A DNA stretch of 64,000 nt from Kosakonia cowanii JCM 10956 = DSM 18146 (GTDB taxonomy: Bacteria; Pseudomonadota; Gammaproteobacteria; Enterobacterales; Enterobacteriaceae). This document shows positions 52,596 to 61,940 of this stretch, one piece after another; position 1 is the stretch's first letter; the number at the start of each line of letters is the position of its first letter. The stretch covers positions 4,464,001-4,528,000 of the forward strand of contig NZ_CP019445.1 in the NCBI RefSeq assembly GCF_001975225.1. Direction: 5' to 3'. The translations under genes and the position numbers were made by a program. The notes below the pieces were generated by a model, which saw nothing but the letters and a program-made list of their open reading frames with translations, searched no databases and was not told where the DNA came from.

Positions 52596-53987
52596 ATGAA
52601 AGAGAGTGCTATGGCGGCTTCGGCCGCATCCGTTGATGAGGTTCTGCCCGTTACGCAGATGTTTTTTTATGGCCTGCAACACGTGTTGGTGATGTATGCC
52701 GGTGCGGTGGCGGTGCCGCTAGTGGTGGGCAACGCGGTCGGGCTGCCTGCGGAACAGATTATTTTGCTTATCAGCGCCGATCTGTTTATTTGCGGCGGCG
52801 CAACGCTGATGCAGTCGCTGGGGGTGACGCAGTGGCTTGGCTGTCGGCTGCCGTTGATCCAGGGCTGCACCTTCGCCGCGCTGATCCCGATGGTGCTGAT
52901 TGGTAAGGAGTATGGCCTCGGCGGCATCTCCGGGGCGGTGATTATCTCGGGGATCTTTATCCTCTGCTGCGCACCGTGGATCAGTAAGCTGATCCGCTTT
53001 TTCCCCAGAGTGGTGATGGGCAGTATCGTCACGCTTATCGGCCTGTCGATTCTCCCCGTCGCCGGTGGCTGGGTCGGCGGCGGCGCAAGCGATATGCACG
53101 GCTTTGGCGACCTGATTTCGCTCCTGATGGCCGCCGTGACGCTGGTGGTGATCCTCAATATCTACACCTTTGCCTCCGGGGTGATTAAAAACACCTCGGT
53201 GCTGATTGGACTAGTGGTCGGCACGCTACTGTGGAGTGTGTTTAAACCGCTCGATTTTCAGCTGGTGCAGGCGACGCCCTGGCTGCATCTGCCGCAGGCG
53301 TTGCCGTTTGCGAAACCGGAGTTTCACCTGCTGCCCGTCGCCCTGCTGTCGATGGTAATGGTGGTGGTGATGGTGGAAACCATGTCGTCGATGATGGCGA
53401 CCGGCGATATTGTCGGTAAAAACGTCGATGCGCGGATGCTGCGTAACGGCCTTAACACCTGCGGGCTGGCAACCATGATCTGCGGGCTGTTTAACCTCTT
53501 CCCCTATGCCGCCTTTGCGCAAAACGTCGGGCTTATCGGCCTCACCGGTGTGCGCAGCCGTTTTGTCGTCGCCATGTCGGGCGTGATTTTGATGCTGATG
53601 GGGCTGTTTGCCAAACTGGCGGCGCTGGTGGTGTTAATCCCCAAACCGGTGCTGGGCGGCGCGGGGATTGTGATGTTCGGCATGGTTGCCGTCTCGGGCA
53701 TTCGCACCCTCGGGCAGGTCGATTATCGCAACAACAATAACGGCATGGTGGTGGCGCTGACGCTCGGGCTGGGGATGATGCCGGTGCTGGTGCCGACGCT
53801 GTTTACCCAGTTTCCGCCGACGGTGCAGCTGTTTCTGCATAGCGGCATCACCATCGGCACGCTGACGGCAATTGTCGCCAACCTGACCCTCAACGGCAGC
53901 GCGCCGTTTAAATTCTCCCACCACGCCCCCTCCCCGATCCGCTGCCGCCCAGCGCCGCCGCGCGCAATGTGGCGGTGCGCACGGTGA
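52596..53987 (+). CDS. UacT/YgfU-like NCS2 purine permease, C-terminal frameshift
   Basis: Nucleobase:cation symporter-2 with about 14 membrane segments. FFYGLQHVLVMYAGAVAVPL, the TM8 Glu (VVMVETMSS) and AFAQNVGL are NCS2 motifs; the best fit is the urate permease UacT. The frame ends at 53987 after APSPIRC..., while the -1 frame gives a proper end (NVAVRTVRMWLLLRKVQKER) to 54037, so one C is missing in the C-run near 53926-53935. Only the cytoplasmic tail is changed. The TM9 Asp essential in XanQ (Asp304) is Cys here. Confidence 0.85.
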   Translation: MKESAMAASAASVDEVLPVTQMFFYGLQHVLVMYAGAVAVPLVVGNAVGLPAEQIILLISADLFICGGATLMQSLGVTQWLGCRLPLIQGCTFAALIPMVLIGKEYGLGGISGAVIISGIFILCCAPWISKLIRFFPRVVMGSIVTLIGLSILPVAGGWVGGGASDMHGFGDLISLLMAAVTLVVILNIYTFASGVIKNTSVLIGLVVGTLLWSVFKPLDFQLVQATPWLHLPQALPFAKPEFHLLPVALLSMVMVVVMVETMSSMMATGDIVGKNVDARMLRNGLNTCGLATMICGLFNLFPYAAFAQNVGLIGLTGVRSRFVVAMSGVILMLMGLFAKLAALVVLIPKPVLGGAGIVMFGMVAVSGIRTLGQVDYRNNNNGMVVALTLGLGMMPVLVPTLFTQFPPTVQLFLHSGITIGTLTAIVANLTLNGSAPFKFSHHAPSPIRCRPAPPRAMWRCAR

Positions 53988-54063
53988 GAATGTGGCTGCT
54001 GCTGCGCAAAGTGCAAAAAGAGCGGCAGGAGAAAGCGTGATGCACTCGCCCCGGCGGGCTGCC

Positions 54064-55513
54064 CTACACTGCCCGCCGCTGCGTGCCCAGCGCCAGTAAC
54101 AGCAGGCAGATCGCCACCGAGACGGCCAGATTACAGAGCATGCCCGCGACAAACGCCGATGCGTACTGCCCCGCCTGCGCAACTGACCCGGCATCGCTCA
54201 GGGCGGCATTGAACAGCATCGCCACTACCGCCACGCCCAGCGCGGCACCGACCTGCTGGACGGTGGAGATGATGCCGGACGCCATGCCGGATTGCGCTTC
54301 GTCAACGTAGCCGAGCACCAGATTGAGCAGCGGCGTCATGATCGCCCCTGCCCGGCGCCGACAATCACCAGCACCGGGATCAGGGTAACGGGGTTCAGCT
54401 GCGCCCCCGCCATCGCCACCTGGGCAATCAGCGCGGCAATAAATAGCGCATAGATCAGCGCCCCGCCGATAATCGCCCGGATCCCCCAGCGCGCCGCCAG
54501 CCTCGGTGCGGCGAGTGATGCCAGCACAAAACCGACGCTACAGGGTGCAAAAATCAGCCCTGCCTGTAACGGGTCCAGCCCAAACCCGTTTTGCACCAGC
54601 AGAGCAAAGCAGAGAAAGAAGGAGCTGGAGGTGGAGTAGACCAGCAGCACCAGCATTACGCCGAGCGCGACATGGCGTTGCGCCAGCAAACGCATATCCA
54701 CCAGCGGCCATAAGCCTGCAATCCGACGCTGCTCCTGCTGGCGATAAAAGATCACTAACAGCACCACTGCCGCACCCAGTGAGCAGAGCGTCCACGCGGG
54801 CCAGCCCTGGGTTGGCCCTCGATCAACGGCACCAGTAACAGTGCGAGCGCGGTGCTAATTAGCAGCACGCCGCGCCCGTCGAGCAGCGGTTTTTGCGGCG
54901 CGAAAGATTCGGGAATAGCGCGAGCCGCAACGATGGCAATCACGCCAACCGGGATGTTAATCAGAAAGATAGTGCGCCAGCCCAGGTCAAAGAGATCGGC
55001 GTGAATCAATGCTCCCCCCAACACTTGCCCGGCAATCGCCGCCAGCCCCAGCGTCATGCCGAGCAGGCCAAATGCGCGGCGTCGGTCGCTACCGTCAAAG
55101 TTAACGCGAATCGAGGCGTAGACCTGCGGAAAGAGCAGCGCCGCTGCGAGCCCCTGCAACACGCGGGCGGCGATCAGCGTCTCGCTGCCTGGTGCCAGGC
55201 CACAGAGTGCCGAGGCGAGGGTAAAGCCCGCCATACCTAAGACAAAGAGGCGACGGCGACCAAAGCGATCGCCAAGCCGCCCGCCGGTGATCAGCAATAC
55301 GCCAAAGGCAAGCTCGTAGCCTGCGACGATAAAGCTGATTTGCGCAAAGCTGGCACCCAGCCCGCTCTGCATACTCGGGATGGCGACGTTCACCACAAAG
55401 AGATCGAAAATGGTGACAAAGCCTGCCAGCAGCAGCACGGCTAAGCCTGCCCACGGCGGTGCGGCGGCGGGAGTGCGATCGCAGGGGATCGCAGCACAAG
55501 ATGAGGATTTCAT
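54064..55513 (-). pseudogene. DHA2-type MFS exporter, two frameshifts
   Basis: Three segments in different frames join into one 14-helix exporter of about 483 residues. Segment one (from 55513) holds VVNVAIPSMQ and GGRLGDRFGRRR, and breaks after LIEGQP. Segment two (to about 54337) contains FYRQQEQRRIAGLWPLVDMR and breaks after GAGQG. Segment three begins AIMTPLLNLVLGYV and ends at 54064. Each break is explained by one missing base in a C- or G-run (about 54806 and 54345). It is divergent from the XRE-family regulator at 55617. Confidence 0.82.
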
Positions 55514-55616
55514 AACGCATTTCCATTATCAGCGGAGTGTGCGACGATTCTCCCTGCTTCATTAAGCCGTTACAATTTAACCATTTATACTATTACTTTT
55601 AGCAACGAGAGCCGAG

Positions 55617-56417
55617 ATGCGAACTCTGGAACGAACCCGCCCCGATCTGGCGGCCTTTTTACGCGCGCACCGCCAGCGCCTGTCCCCCGCCGATGTCGGC
55701 CTGCCGAGCGGCAACCGACGCCGTACGCCGGGGCTGCGGCGCGAAGAGGTAGCGGCGCTGGCCGGGGTCGGTTTAACCTGGTACACCTGGCTTGAACAGG
55801 GGCGCGATATTGGCGTCTCGGCGCAGTTTCTCGACAACCTCGCGCGGGTGCTGAAACTCGATGCGGCCGAGCGCCGTCATCTCTTTATGCTCACCCACGC
55901 GCGCCCACCGGCCGAACCGGGCAAAACCTGGTGCGTACTGCCGCCGCTGGTGCGCCGCCTGATGCACGATCTCCCCCATCCCGCCTTTGTGCTCAACCTG
56001 CGCTGGGATGTGCTGGGCTTTAACGCCCCGGCAGACGCGCTTTTCGGCTTCAGTCGCCACGCGCCCGAGCGGCGTAACTTGCTCTGGCTGCTGTTCACCG
56101 ATCCGCTGCTGCAGGAGCGTTTTGTCGCCTGGCATAAGCAGGCTCCGCTGATGCTGTCGAGCTTTCGCCGCGACTTCGCTCGCGCCAGCCAGAGCACCGA
56201 TATTGTCGAACTGGTAGAGGAGCTGGAGCGCGTGTCGCCTGAGTTCAGCGGCTGGTGGCGGCAGCATGATGTCCACGCCCCGTGCAACGGCGTGCGCCAT
56301 TTTTGGATTGATCAGCATTCCGTGCCATTCGAGCACACCACGCTGATTATCGACGAAGATCGCCACCTGCGGCTGGTGGTTTATGCCCAACAACAGCAAG
56401 AAGCGGGTAGAGAGTAA
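55617..56417 (+). CDS. XRE-family regulator with MmyB-like ligand domain
   Basis: 266 residues: helix-turn-helix (about 35-85, GLRREEVAALAGVGLTWYTW and LEQGRDIG) then an MmyB-like PAS domain (about 105-260; FVLNLRWDVLGFNAPADALF). Divergent from the MFS exporter with a 103-bp shared gap, so it probably controls it. Confidence 0.87.
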   Translation: MRTLERTRPDLAAFLRAHRQRLSPADVGLPSGNRRRTPGLRREEVAALAGVGLTWYTWLEQGRDIGVSAQFLDNLARVLKLDAAERRHLFMLTHARPPAEPGKTWCVLPPLVRRLMHDLPHPAFVLNLRWDVLGFNAPADALFGFSRHAPERRNLLWLLFTDPLLQERFVAWHKQAPLMLSSFRRDFARASQSTDIVELVEELERVSPEFSGWWRQHDVHAPCNGVRHFWIDQHSVPFEHTTLIIDEDRHLRLVVYAQQQQEAGRE

Positions 56418-56428
56418 CGGCAAGCAGA

Positions 56429-57202
56429 TCAGGGCAAAAACTCGTGCGGCGTTGCGCCAAGAATCGCCCGGAAGGCCGCGGTGAAAGCGGCGGGACAGGA
56501 AAAGCCGAGCTGGTAAGCAACTTGCTTCACCGGAATGCCGTTAGAGAGCAGATCCAGCGAGGCGCAGATGCGTGCCCGCTGCTTCCAGCTTCTGAAGCTG
56601 AAACCGGTGTCGCGGATAAACTGGCGCGAAAAGGTGCGTTCCGACATCGCTGCAATATGGGCCACATCGCTTAGCGACGCGTCCCAGCGCTGACCGAGCA
56701 GTAATTCATTGGCGGCGCGGGCGAGGCGTTCGTCCTGCGGCAGAGGCAGCTCAGCGGCAAGCTGCTCTGTCTCGCTGAGGATCTCCAGCAACAGCAGCGC
56801 CATTCTCCGCTGGCTTGGCGCTTTGTACTCATGGCTGAACAGCCCCGCAATCAGCTCTTTCACCAGTGGCGTCGCGCCAATCACATGCACCAATTCGCTC
56901 TTGGTAAAGTTGCTGCATTCCGCAATCAGCGAGCGGCTGAAGTAGAGGGTGCGCAGGTCAGTCTGCGAGAGCAGCGTATAGCTATGCTCCTGTAACGGCG
57001 GCAGCCATAATGCGCGCTGCGGCGGGATCACCCAGCGGCGCTCGCCGGTCTCCACCAGCAACACGCCGCGGGTAGCAAACAGCAACTGCCCTTCCAGATG
57101 GTAATGGGGCGGATCGACCTCTCCGCGTTGATAACCTCTGGCAAGGTTTGACCAGCCAATGGCGTCGTCATGTCTTGGCGCTTTATCTATGCTGTTTGGC
57201 AT
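56429..57202 (-). CDS. AraC-family regulator with cupin domain
   Basis: 257 residues from the ATG at 57202: an AraC-type cupin (about 20-100; PPHYHLEGQLLFATRGVLLV) and a C-terminal double helix-turn-helix (about 165-257; MSERTFSRQFIRDTGFSF). Effector not known. Divergent from the amidotransferase gene. Confidence 0.85.
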   Translation of the reverse strand: MPNSIDKAPRHDDAIGWSNLARGYQRGEVDPPHYHLEGQLLFATRGVLLVETGERRWVIPPQRALWLPPLQEHSYTLLSQTDLRTLYFSRSLIAECSNFTKSELVHVIGATPLVKELIAGLFSHEYKAPSQRRMALLLLEILSETEQLAAELPLPQDERLARAANELLLGQRWDASLSDVAHIAAMSERTFSRQFIRDTGFSFRSWKQRARICASLDLLSNGIPVKQVAYQLGFSCPAAFTAAFRAILGATPHEFLP

Positions 57203-57272
57203 TTGAGATTCAAAACCTGCATTTATGATTGGCCGGGTTATATCACCCCATCGCAATCTGGAGCAAACATCA

Positions 57273-58010
57273 ATGCGGGTTCATTTTATCGTTCATGAGA
57301 GTTTTGAAGCGCCCGGCGCCTATGAAAGCTGGGCGCAGCAGCGCGGTTACCCGGTTAGCCACTCCCGCGTCTATGCGGGCGATGCGCTTCCGGCCACGGC
57401 TGACGCCTTTGACCTGCTCATTGTTATGGGTGGGCCTCAGGATCCGGATACTACGCAGGCGGAGTGTCCCCATTTTGATGCCCGTGCCGAGCAGGCGCTT
57501 ATTGCTGCGGCGATCGCGGGCGGAAAAGCGGTGATCGGCATCTGCCTGGGATCGCAATTAATTGGCGAGGCGCTGGGCGCAGCTTTCGCGCATAGCCCCG
57601 AGAAAGAGATCGGTAAATTCCCCATTACGCTGACGGCGGCGGGCAAAAATCACCCGCTGTTTTCCCACTTCCCTGAAACGCTGGCGGTCGGGCACTGGCA
57701 TAACGATATGCCGGGCCTGACGGCAGACGCGCAGGTGCTCGCCTTCAGTGAAGGGTGCCCGCGCCAGATTGTCGCCTACAGCGATCGCGTGTTCGGCTTC
57801 CAGTGCCATATGGAGCTAACGCCTGAGGTGGTCGAGCAGCTTATCGCCCACTCCGAAGCGGATCTGAGCCGCGCCGCGCAGTTCCGTTTTGTCGAAACGG
57901 CTGAAGCGCTGCGCGCCCATGATTACCGCGAGATGAACGATATTCTGTGCCAGTTTCTCGATAAGCTTACGGCGTACTATCAAGACGCAACGCAGGCGCT
58001 GCGCCACTGA
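57273..58010 (+). CDS. Class I glutamine amidotransferase-like protein (YfeJ-like)
   Basis: 245 residues; nucleophile Cys91 in GICLGSQLIGEALG and the His179/Glu181 pair in FQCHMEL complete the triad. No synthase domain is attached. Close to Salmonella YfeJ (MRVHF start, VGHWHNDMPGL). Function unknown. Its 3' end overlaps the convergent WYL gene by 44 bp. Confidence 0.87.
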   Translation: MRVHFIVHESFEAPGAYESWAQQRGYPVSHSRVYAGDALPATADAFDLLIVMGGPQDPDTTQAECPHFDARAEQALIAAAIAGGKAVIGICLGSQLIGEALGAAFAHSPEKEIGKFPITLTAAGKNHPLFSHFPETLAVGHWHNDMPGLTADAQVLAFSEGCPRQIVAYSDRVFGFQCHMELTPEVVEQLIAHSEADLSRAAQFRFVETAEALRAHDYREMNDILCQFLDKLTAYYQDATQALRH

Positions 58011-58713
58011 TCTCATCAAGCGTATCGCGGCCCGCCTCGCGCCACATGCGCAGCAGGCGCTGGCGCGAATGGGGAGCGGCGCACGCAAGCTGCTGCACGC
58101 TCTCAATCTGCGCGACGGCGAAGTGGCGAAAATCGCCGCGGGTTTCGCACCATGCGGCGAGCAGCAGATCGCGGGATAAGTAGCCGAGGGCGAAAGGCCA
58201 GATCACCCGCTCGCTGGTGTTTCCCTGGCGGTCGGTATAGCGAATGCTCACTTTCAACTGTCGCCGGATGGCAGCACGCAGCCCGGCAACGTGCTCGCTT
58301 TCAACTGCCGTTTCTGCCCTGCCTACCAGCAGCGTGGCGTGTTCAAAAAGCGATTGCATCGGCGGCGGGATACTCTGCATTACTTTGCCCGCCACCTCGT
58401 TGGCCGCCTTGCCAATCTCCGCATCGCCATAAGTCGCCACCCAGCGCAGGCCGAGCGCCAGCGCATCCAGCTGCTCCGGGGTAAACATCATTGGCGGCAG
58501 AAGATAGCCCGGAGCAAGCACATAACCGGTGCCCGCTTCGCCCTGAATATCCGCGCCCTGCGCGCGCAGCGAGGCGATATCGCGATAGAGCGTGCGCAGG
58601 CTGATGGACAGCTCCTCCGCCAGGCTTGCGCCGCTCACCGGATAGCGGTGGCGGGCAAGGATTTGCAAAAGCGCGAGCAATCTTGCGGCACGCGCTGGTC
58701 CTGATGCTGACAT
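57967..58713 (-). CDS. YafY-type HTH/WYL regulator
   Basis: 248 residues: an N-terminal winged helix (about 8-60; LAEELSISLRTLYRDIASL) and a WYL-like domain (about 135-220). WYL regulators sense ligands or nucleic acids. Divergent from the VOC gene at 58774, whose expression it may control. Confidence 0.87.
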   Translation of the reverse strand: MSASGPARAARLLALLQILARHRYPVSGASLAEELSISLRTLYRDIASLRAQGADIQGEAGTGYVLAPGYLLPPMMFTPEQLDALALGLRWVATYGDAEIGKAANEVAGKVMQSIPPPMQSLFEHATLLVGRAETAVESEHVAGLRAAIRRQLKVSIRYTDRQGNTSERVIWPFALGYLSRDLLLAAWCETRGDFRHFAVAQIESVQQLACAAPHSRQRLLRMWREAGRDTLDEISGAAPALRLDSTP

Positions 58714-58773
58714 GTTTTGTCACTCCTCCCTGCGATAGTCATCTCCCCATTACCTTGAGGAGAGAAGTGCCCA

Positions 58774-59136
58774 ATGATACCGAATTTATTCATCCTGTAT
58801 GTTTCCGACCCACAACGCAGCAGCGATTTTTACCAGACGCTGTTTCAGCAAGCACCCGATGTGGTGCTGCCCACCTGGGCGGCGTTCTCATTTACTAACG
58901 GGCTTAACCTCGGATTATGGTCCACCCGCGCCGCGGATTTTCTCTCCGGTGGCGAAGGTAACCGCATGGAGATGAGTTTTATGGTGCAGGATAGCGCGGC
59001 AGTTGATGCGCTTTATCAGCAGTGGCTGGCGCTGGGCGTTGAGATGGAGCAGCCGCCTGCGCAGGCGGTTTTCGGCCGGACCTTTGTCGCCCGCGATCCC
59101 GACGGTCACCGCATCCGGGTTTGCATTCCGGATTAA
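58774..59136 (+). CDS. VOC-family (glyoxalase/bleomycin resistance fold) protein
   Basis: 120 residues. The fold motif FILYVSDPQRSSDFYQTLF opens it and VARDPDGHRIRVC closes it. Enzyme or binding role cannot be told. Ribosome site GAGGAGAG lies about ten bases before the ATG. Paired with the WYL regulator. Confidence 0.87.
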   Translation: MIPNLFILYVSDPQRSSDFYQTLFQQAPDVVLPTWAAFSFTNGLNLGLWSTRAADFLSGGEGNRMEMSFMVQDSAAVDALYQQWLALGVEMEQPPAQAVFGRTFVARDPDGHRIRVCIPD

Positions 59137-59239
59137 GCGGGCTGTTCGCAGCCCCGGGAGATGGTATTGTTTTTATCCCTTACCGGATGTTCGCCGGGCT
59201 TAGTGCTTGATGCCCGGTGAACGCGCCTTATAACGATAA

Positions 59240-60430
<1,191 letters not shown>

Positions 60431-60595
60431 CGGCAAGCGCCTTCTCATCCCCCGGGAAGGCGCTAATCTGCCCCTGCTGCTTGCCTGAGATTTTTGCTAT
60501 CGCGCGCGGGGGAAGAGAATAGGTTGAACTCGCAGGCCAGGCAGGCTAGCCTGCGTCAACAAATACCCTCTTCTAAAAAACAGGTAATGTCGGTA

Positions 60596-60943
60596 ATGGC
60601 TTTAATCCCTAAAAACTACGCACGGCTGGAAAGCGGCTATCGTGAAAAAGCACTCAAAATCTATCCGTGGGTATGCGGGCGCTGCTCGCGGGAGTTTGTT
60701 TACTCAAACCTGCGTGAATTGACGGTTCATCATATCGATCACGATCACACCAATAACCCGGAAGATGGCAGCAACTGGGAGCTGTTGTGTCTGTTTTGCC
60801 ACGATCATGAGCACTCGAAATATACCGAAGCGGATCAGTACGGCACGAATGTGATTGCGGGAGAGGATGCGCAAAAAGATGTGGGCGCGGCGACCTACAA
60901 CCCGTTTGCGGATTTAAAGTCGATGCTGGGCAAGAAGAAGTAA
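60596..60943 (+). CDS. yajD: YajD, HNH-nuclease-family protein
   Basis: 115 residues, same length as and very close to E. coli YajD. Zinc-binding CGRC and CLFCHDHEH surround an HNH core (TVHHIDHDHTNNPEDGSNWE). Function unknown. In E. coli it maps near 9 minutes, so its place here shows rearranged order. Confidence 0.93.
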   Translation: MALIPKNYARLESGYREKALKIYPWVCGRCSREFVYSNLRELTVHHIDHDHTNNPEDGSNWELLCLFCHDHEHSKYTEADQYGTNVIAGEDAQKDVGAATYNPFADLKSMLGKKK

Positions 60944-60964
60944 GGTTGAGTAAAACGAAGGCGT

Positions 60965-60993
60965 AAAAAAACCCGCACATGGCGGGTTTTTTT
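60965..60993. terminator. Bidirectional terminator after yajD
   Basis: ACCCGC, ACATG loop, GCGGGT flanked by A7 and T7. It also ends the convergent csp transcript. Confidence 0.92.
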
Positions 60994-61067
60994 CATTATC
61001 AGTTGCGCTTACTGCTCAGGCTATCGCCGTCATCGCGGTTGTAAGGCTTGCTGATAATCAGCGCGGC

Positions 61068-61280
61068 TTACAGGGCAGTAACGTTGCCAGCTGCAGGGCC
61101 TTTAGCGCCGTTTTCGATGGTGAAGGAAACTTTCTGACCTTCATCCAGGGTTTTGTAGTTGTCGCTCTGGATTGCAGAGAAGTGTACGAATACATCTTTG
61201 CTGCCGTCGTCCGGAGTGATAAAGCCAAAACCTTTATCAGAGTTGAACCATTTTACTAAACCAGTCATTTTATTAGACAT
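61068..61280 (-). CDS. CspA-family cold-shock protein (CspG/CspB/CspI-like)
   Basis: 70 residues, single cold-shock domain with RNP1 KGFGFIT and RNP2 VFVHF. The start [13 protein letters not shown] is that of the cold-induced CspB/CspG/CspI group rather than CspE/CspC. It binds single-stranded RNA/DNA as a chaperone. The 5' leader carries cspA-type elements. Confidence 0.95.
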   Translation of the reverse strand: MSNKMTGLVKWFNSDKGFGFITPDDGSKDVFVHFSAIQSDNYKTLDEGQKVSFTIENGAKGPAAGNVTAL

Positions 61281-61453
61281 AGATAATTCCTTAATAGATG
61301 AGCCACTTAGCGCGGCGATAATGGCCTGTAATTAGAGAGTATCTTATTTGGCACTTAGGAGGAGGCTCACGAAGAAGGGTATCTTTGGATAACTCTTGAA
61401 CTGAGGACTGCTTTACTAAAACTGCTTTCATAAGGTCTGTCTTCCAAACCGAT
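61281..61453 (-). promoter_or_regulatory. cspA-type cold-shock 5' leader with cold box
   Basis: The minus strand has GGTTTGGAAGACAGACC, similar to the cold box of cspA at the 5' end of the message. Later, TTCAAGAGTTATCC and GATACCC also match the cspA leader. A promoter TTGCCA-18 bp-TTAATA (61488-61459) puts the transcript start near 61452. The ~170-base leader should make translation temperature dependent. Confidence 0.7.
61291..61431 (-). CDS. Small reading frame in the csp leader (YmcF/YnfQ-like)
   Basis: The ATG at 61431 opens 46 codons ([20 protein letters not shown] and on, ending RRAKWLIY) that stop 10 bases before the csp ATG. In E. coli, unannotated cold-shock proteins YmcF and YnfQ are encoded in this position before cspG and cspB. 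The frame also opens upstream to 61488, but those codons overlap the promoter, so a start at or just before 61431 is likelier. The leader overlap means conservation could also reflect RNA structure. Confidence 0.5.
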   Translation of the reverse strand: MKAVLVKQSSVQELSKDTLLREPPPKCQIRYSLITGHYRRAKWLIY

Positions 61454-61690
61454 GGCGCTATTAAGACACAGCAAATTTCTTTTGGCAACGTTTAAGTTTA
61501 ATTATTTTAACCGCTTACACACCTGGACGGCTGCCTGCAGAAGCCGGAAGGCTTGAGTGGCGCGGCTTCAGCCGCTTAAGCCAAACGGCAAACTTTTTGT
61601 ATTTATCGCCTCATTCAGGAACGTTTTTGCGAACTTAAACGCTCCCTCAATCATCTGCACGTTCACATTATCCCCCCTTAAATATAGGGG

Positions 61691-61696
61691 TATACT
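61691..61696 (+). promoter_or_regulatory. Probable -10 element of the M-box/mgtE transcript
   Basis: TATACT lies about 15-20 bp before the riboswitch. A CCCCT-N7-AGGGG inverted repeat sits between -10 and -35, a possible operator. The -35 (TTATCC, 17 bp spacing) is weak. Confidence 0.4.
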
Positions 61697-61710
61697 CCCG
61701 CCCGCAGTTC

Positions 61711-61886
61711 GATCTTGTTATGGCGAGGCTCCTGAGCAAAAACAAGTTACCGCCCTGATGGTGTCGAGAGAGACCACACAGGGAAATACAGGCATCCATC
61801 GAATCAAGGTGTTGCCAAGGTAACTTCCGGCGTGTTTATCGCGGATACGTTGCTCAGTGCTAAAACCGGGACGTAGGGATCTTCTT
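61711..61886 (+). promoter_or_regulatory. M-box (ykoK leader) magnesium riboswitch
   Basis: Conserved blocks occur in order: GTTATGGCGAGGCTCCT, then TTACCGCCCTGATGGTGTCG, a middle CATCCATCG part, and the end CAGTGCTAAAACCGGGACGT with GGGATCTTC. GATC at 61711-61714 can pair with GATC at 61879-61882 as the closing stem. The class binds Mg2+ and turns off downstream transporter expression when Mg2+ is plentiful. An MgtE-type gene starts 55 bp later. The rest of 61489-61710 shows no gene. Confidence 0.8.
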
Positions 61887-61940
61887 CTATATCTTCCTGT
61901 TTTGTTCGCCCTGTAAGCAGTTTTCTATAGGGAACGTTGT

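Noticed and set aside
61557..61823. 88-codon frame on the plus strand
   Set aside because: It runs through the promoter and the M-box riboswitch, has no ribosome site, and the RNA element explains the conservation.
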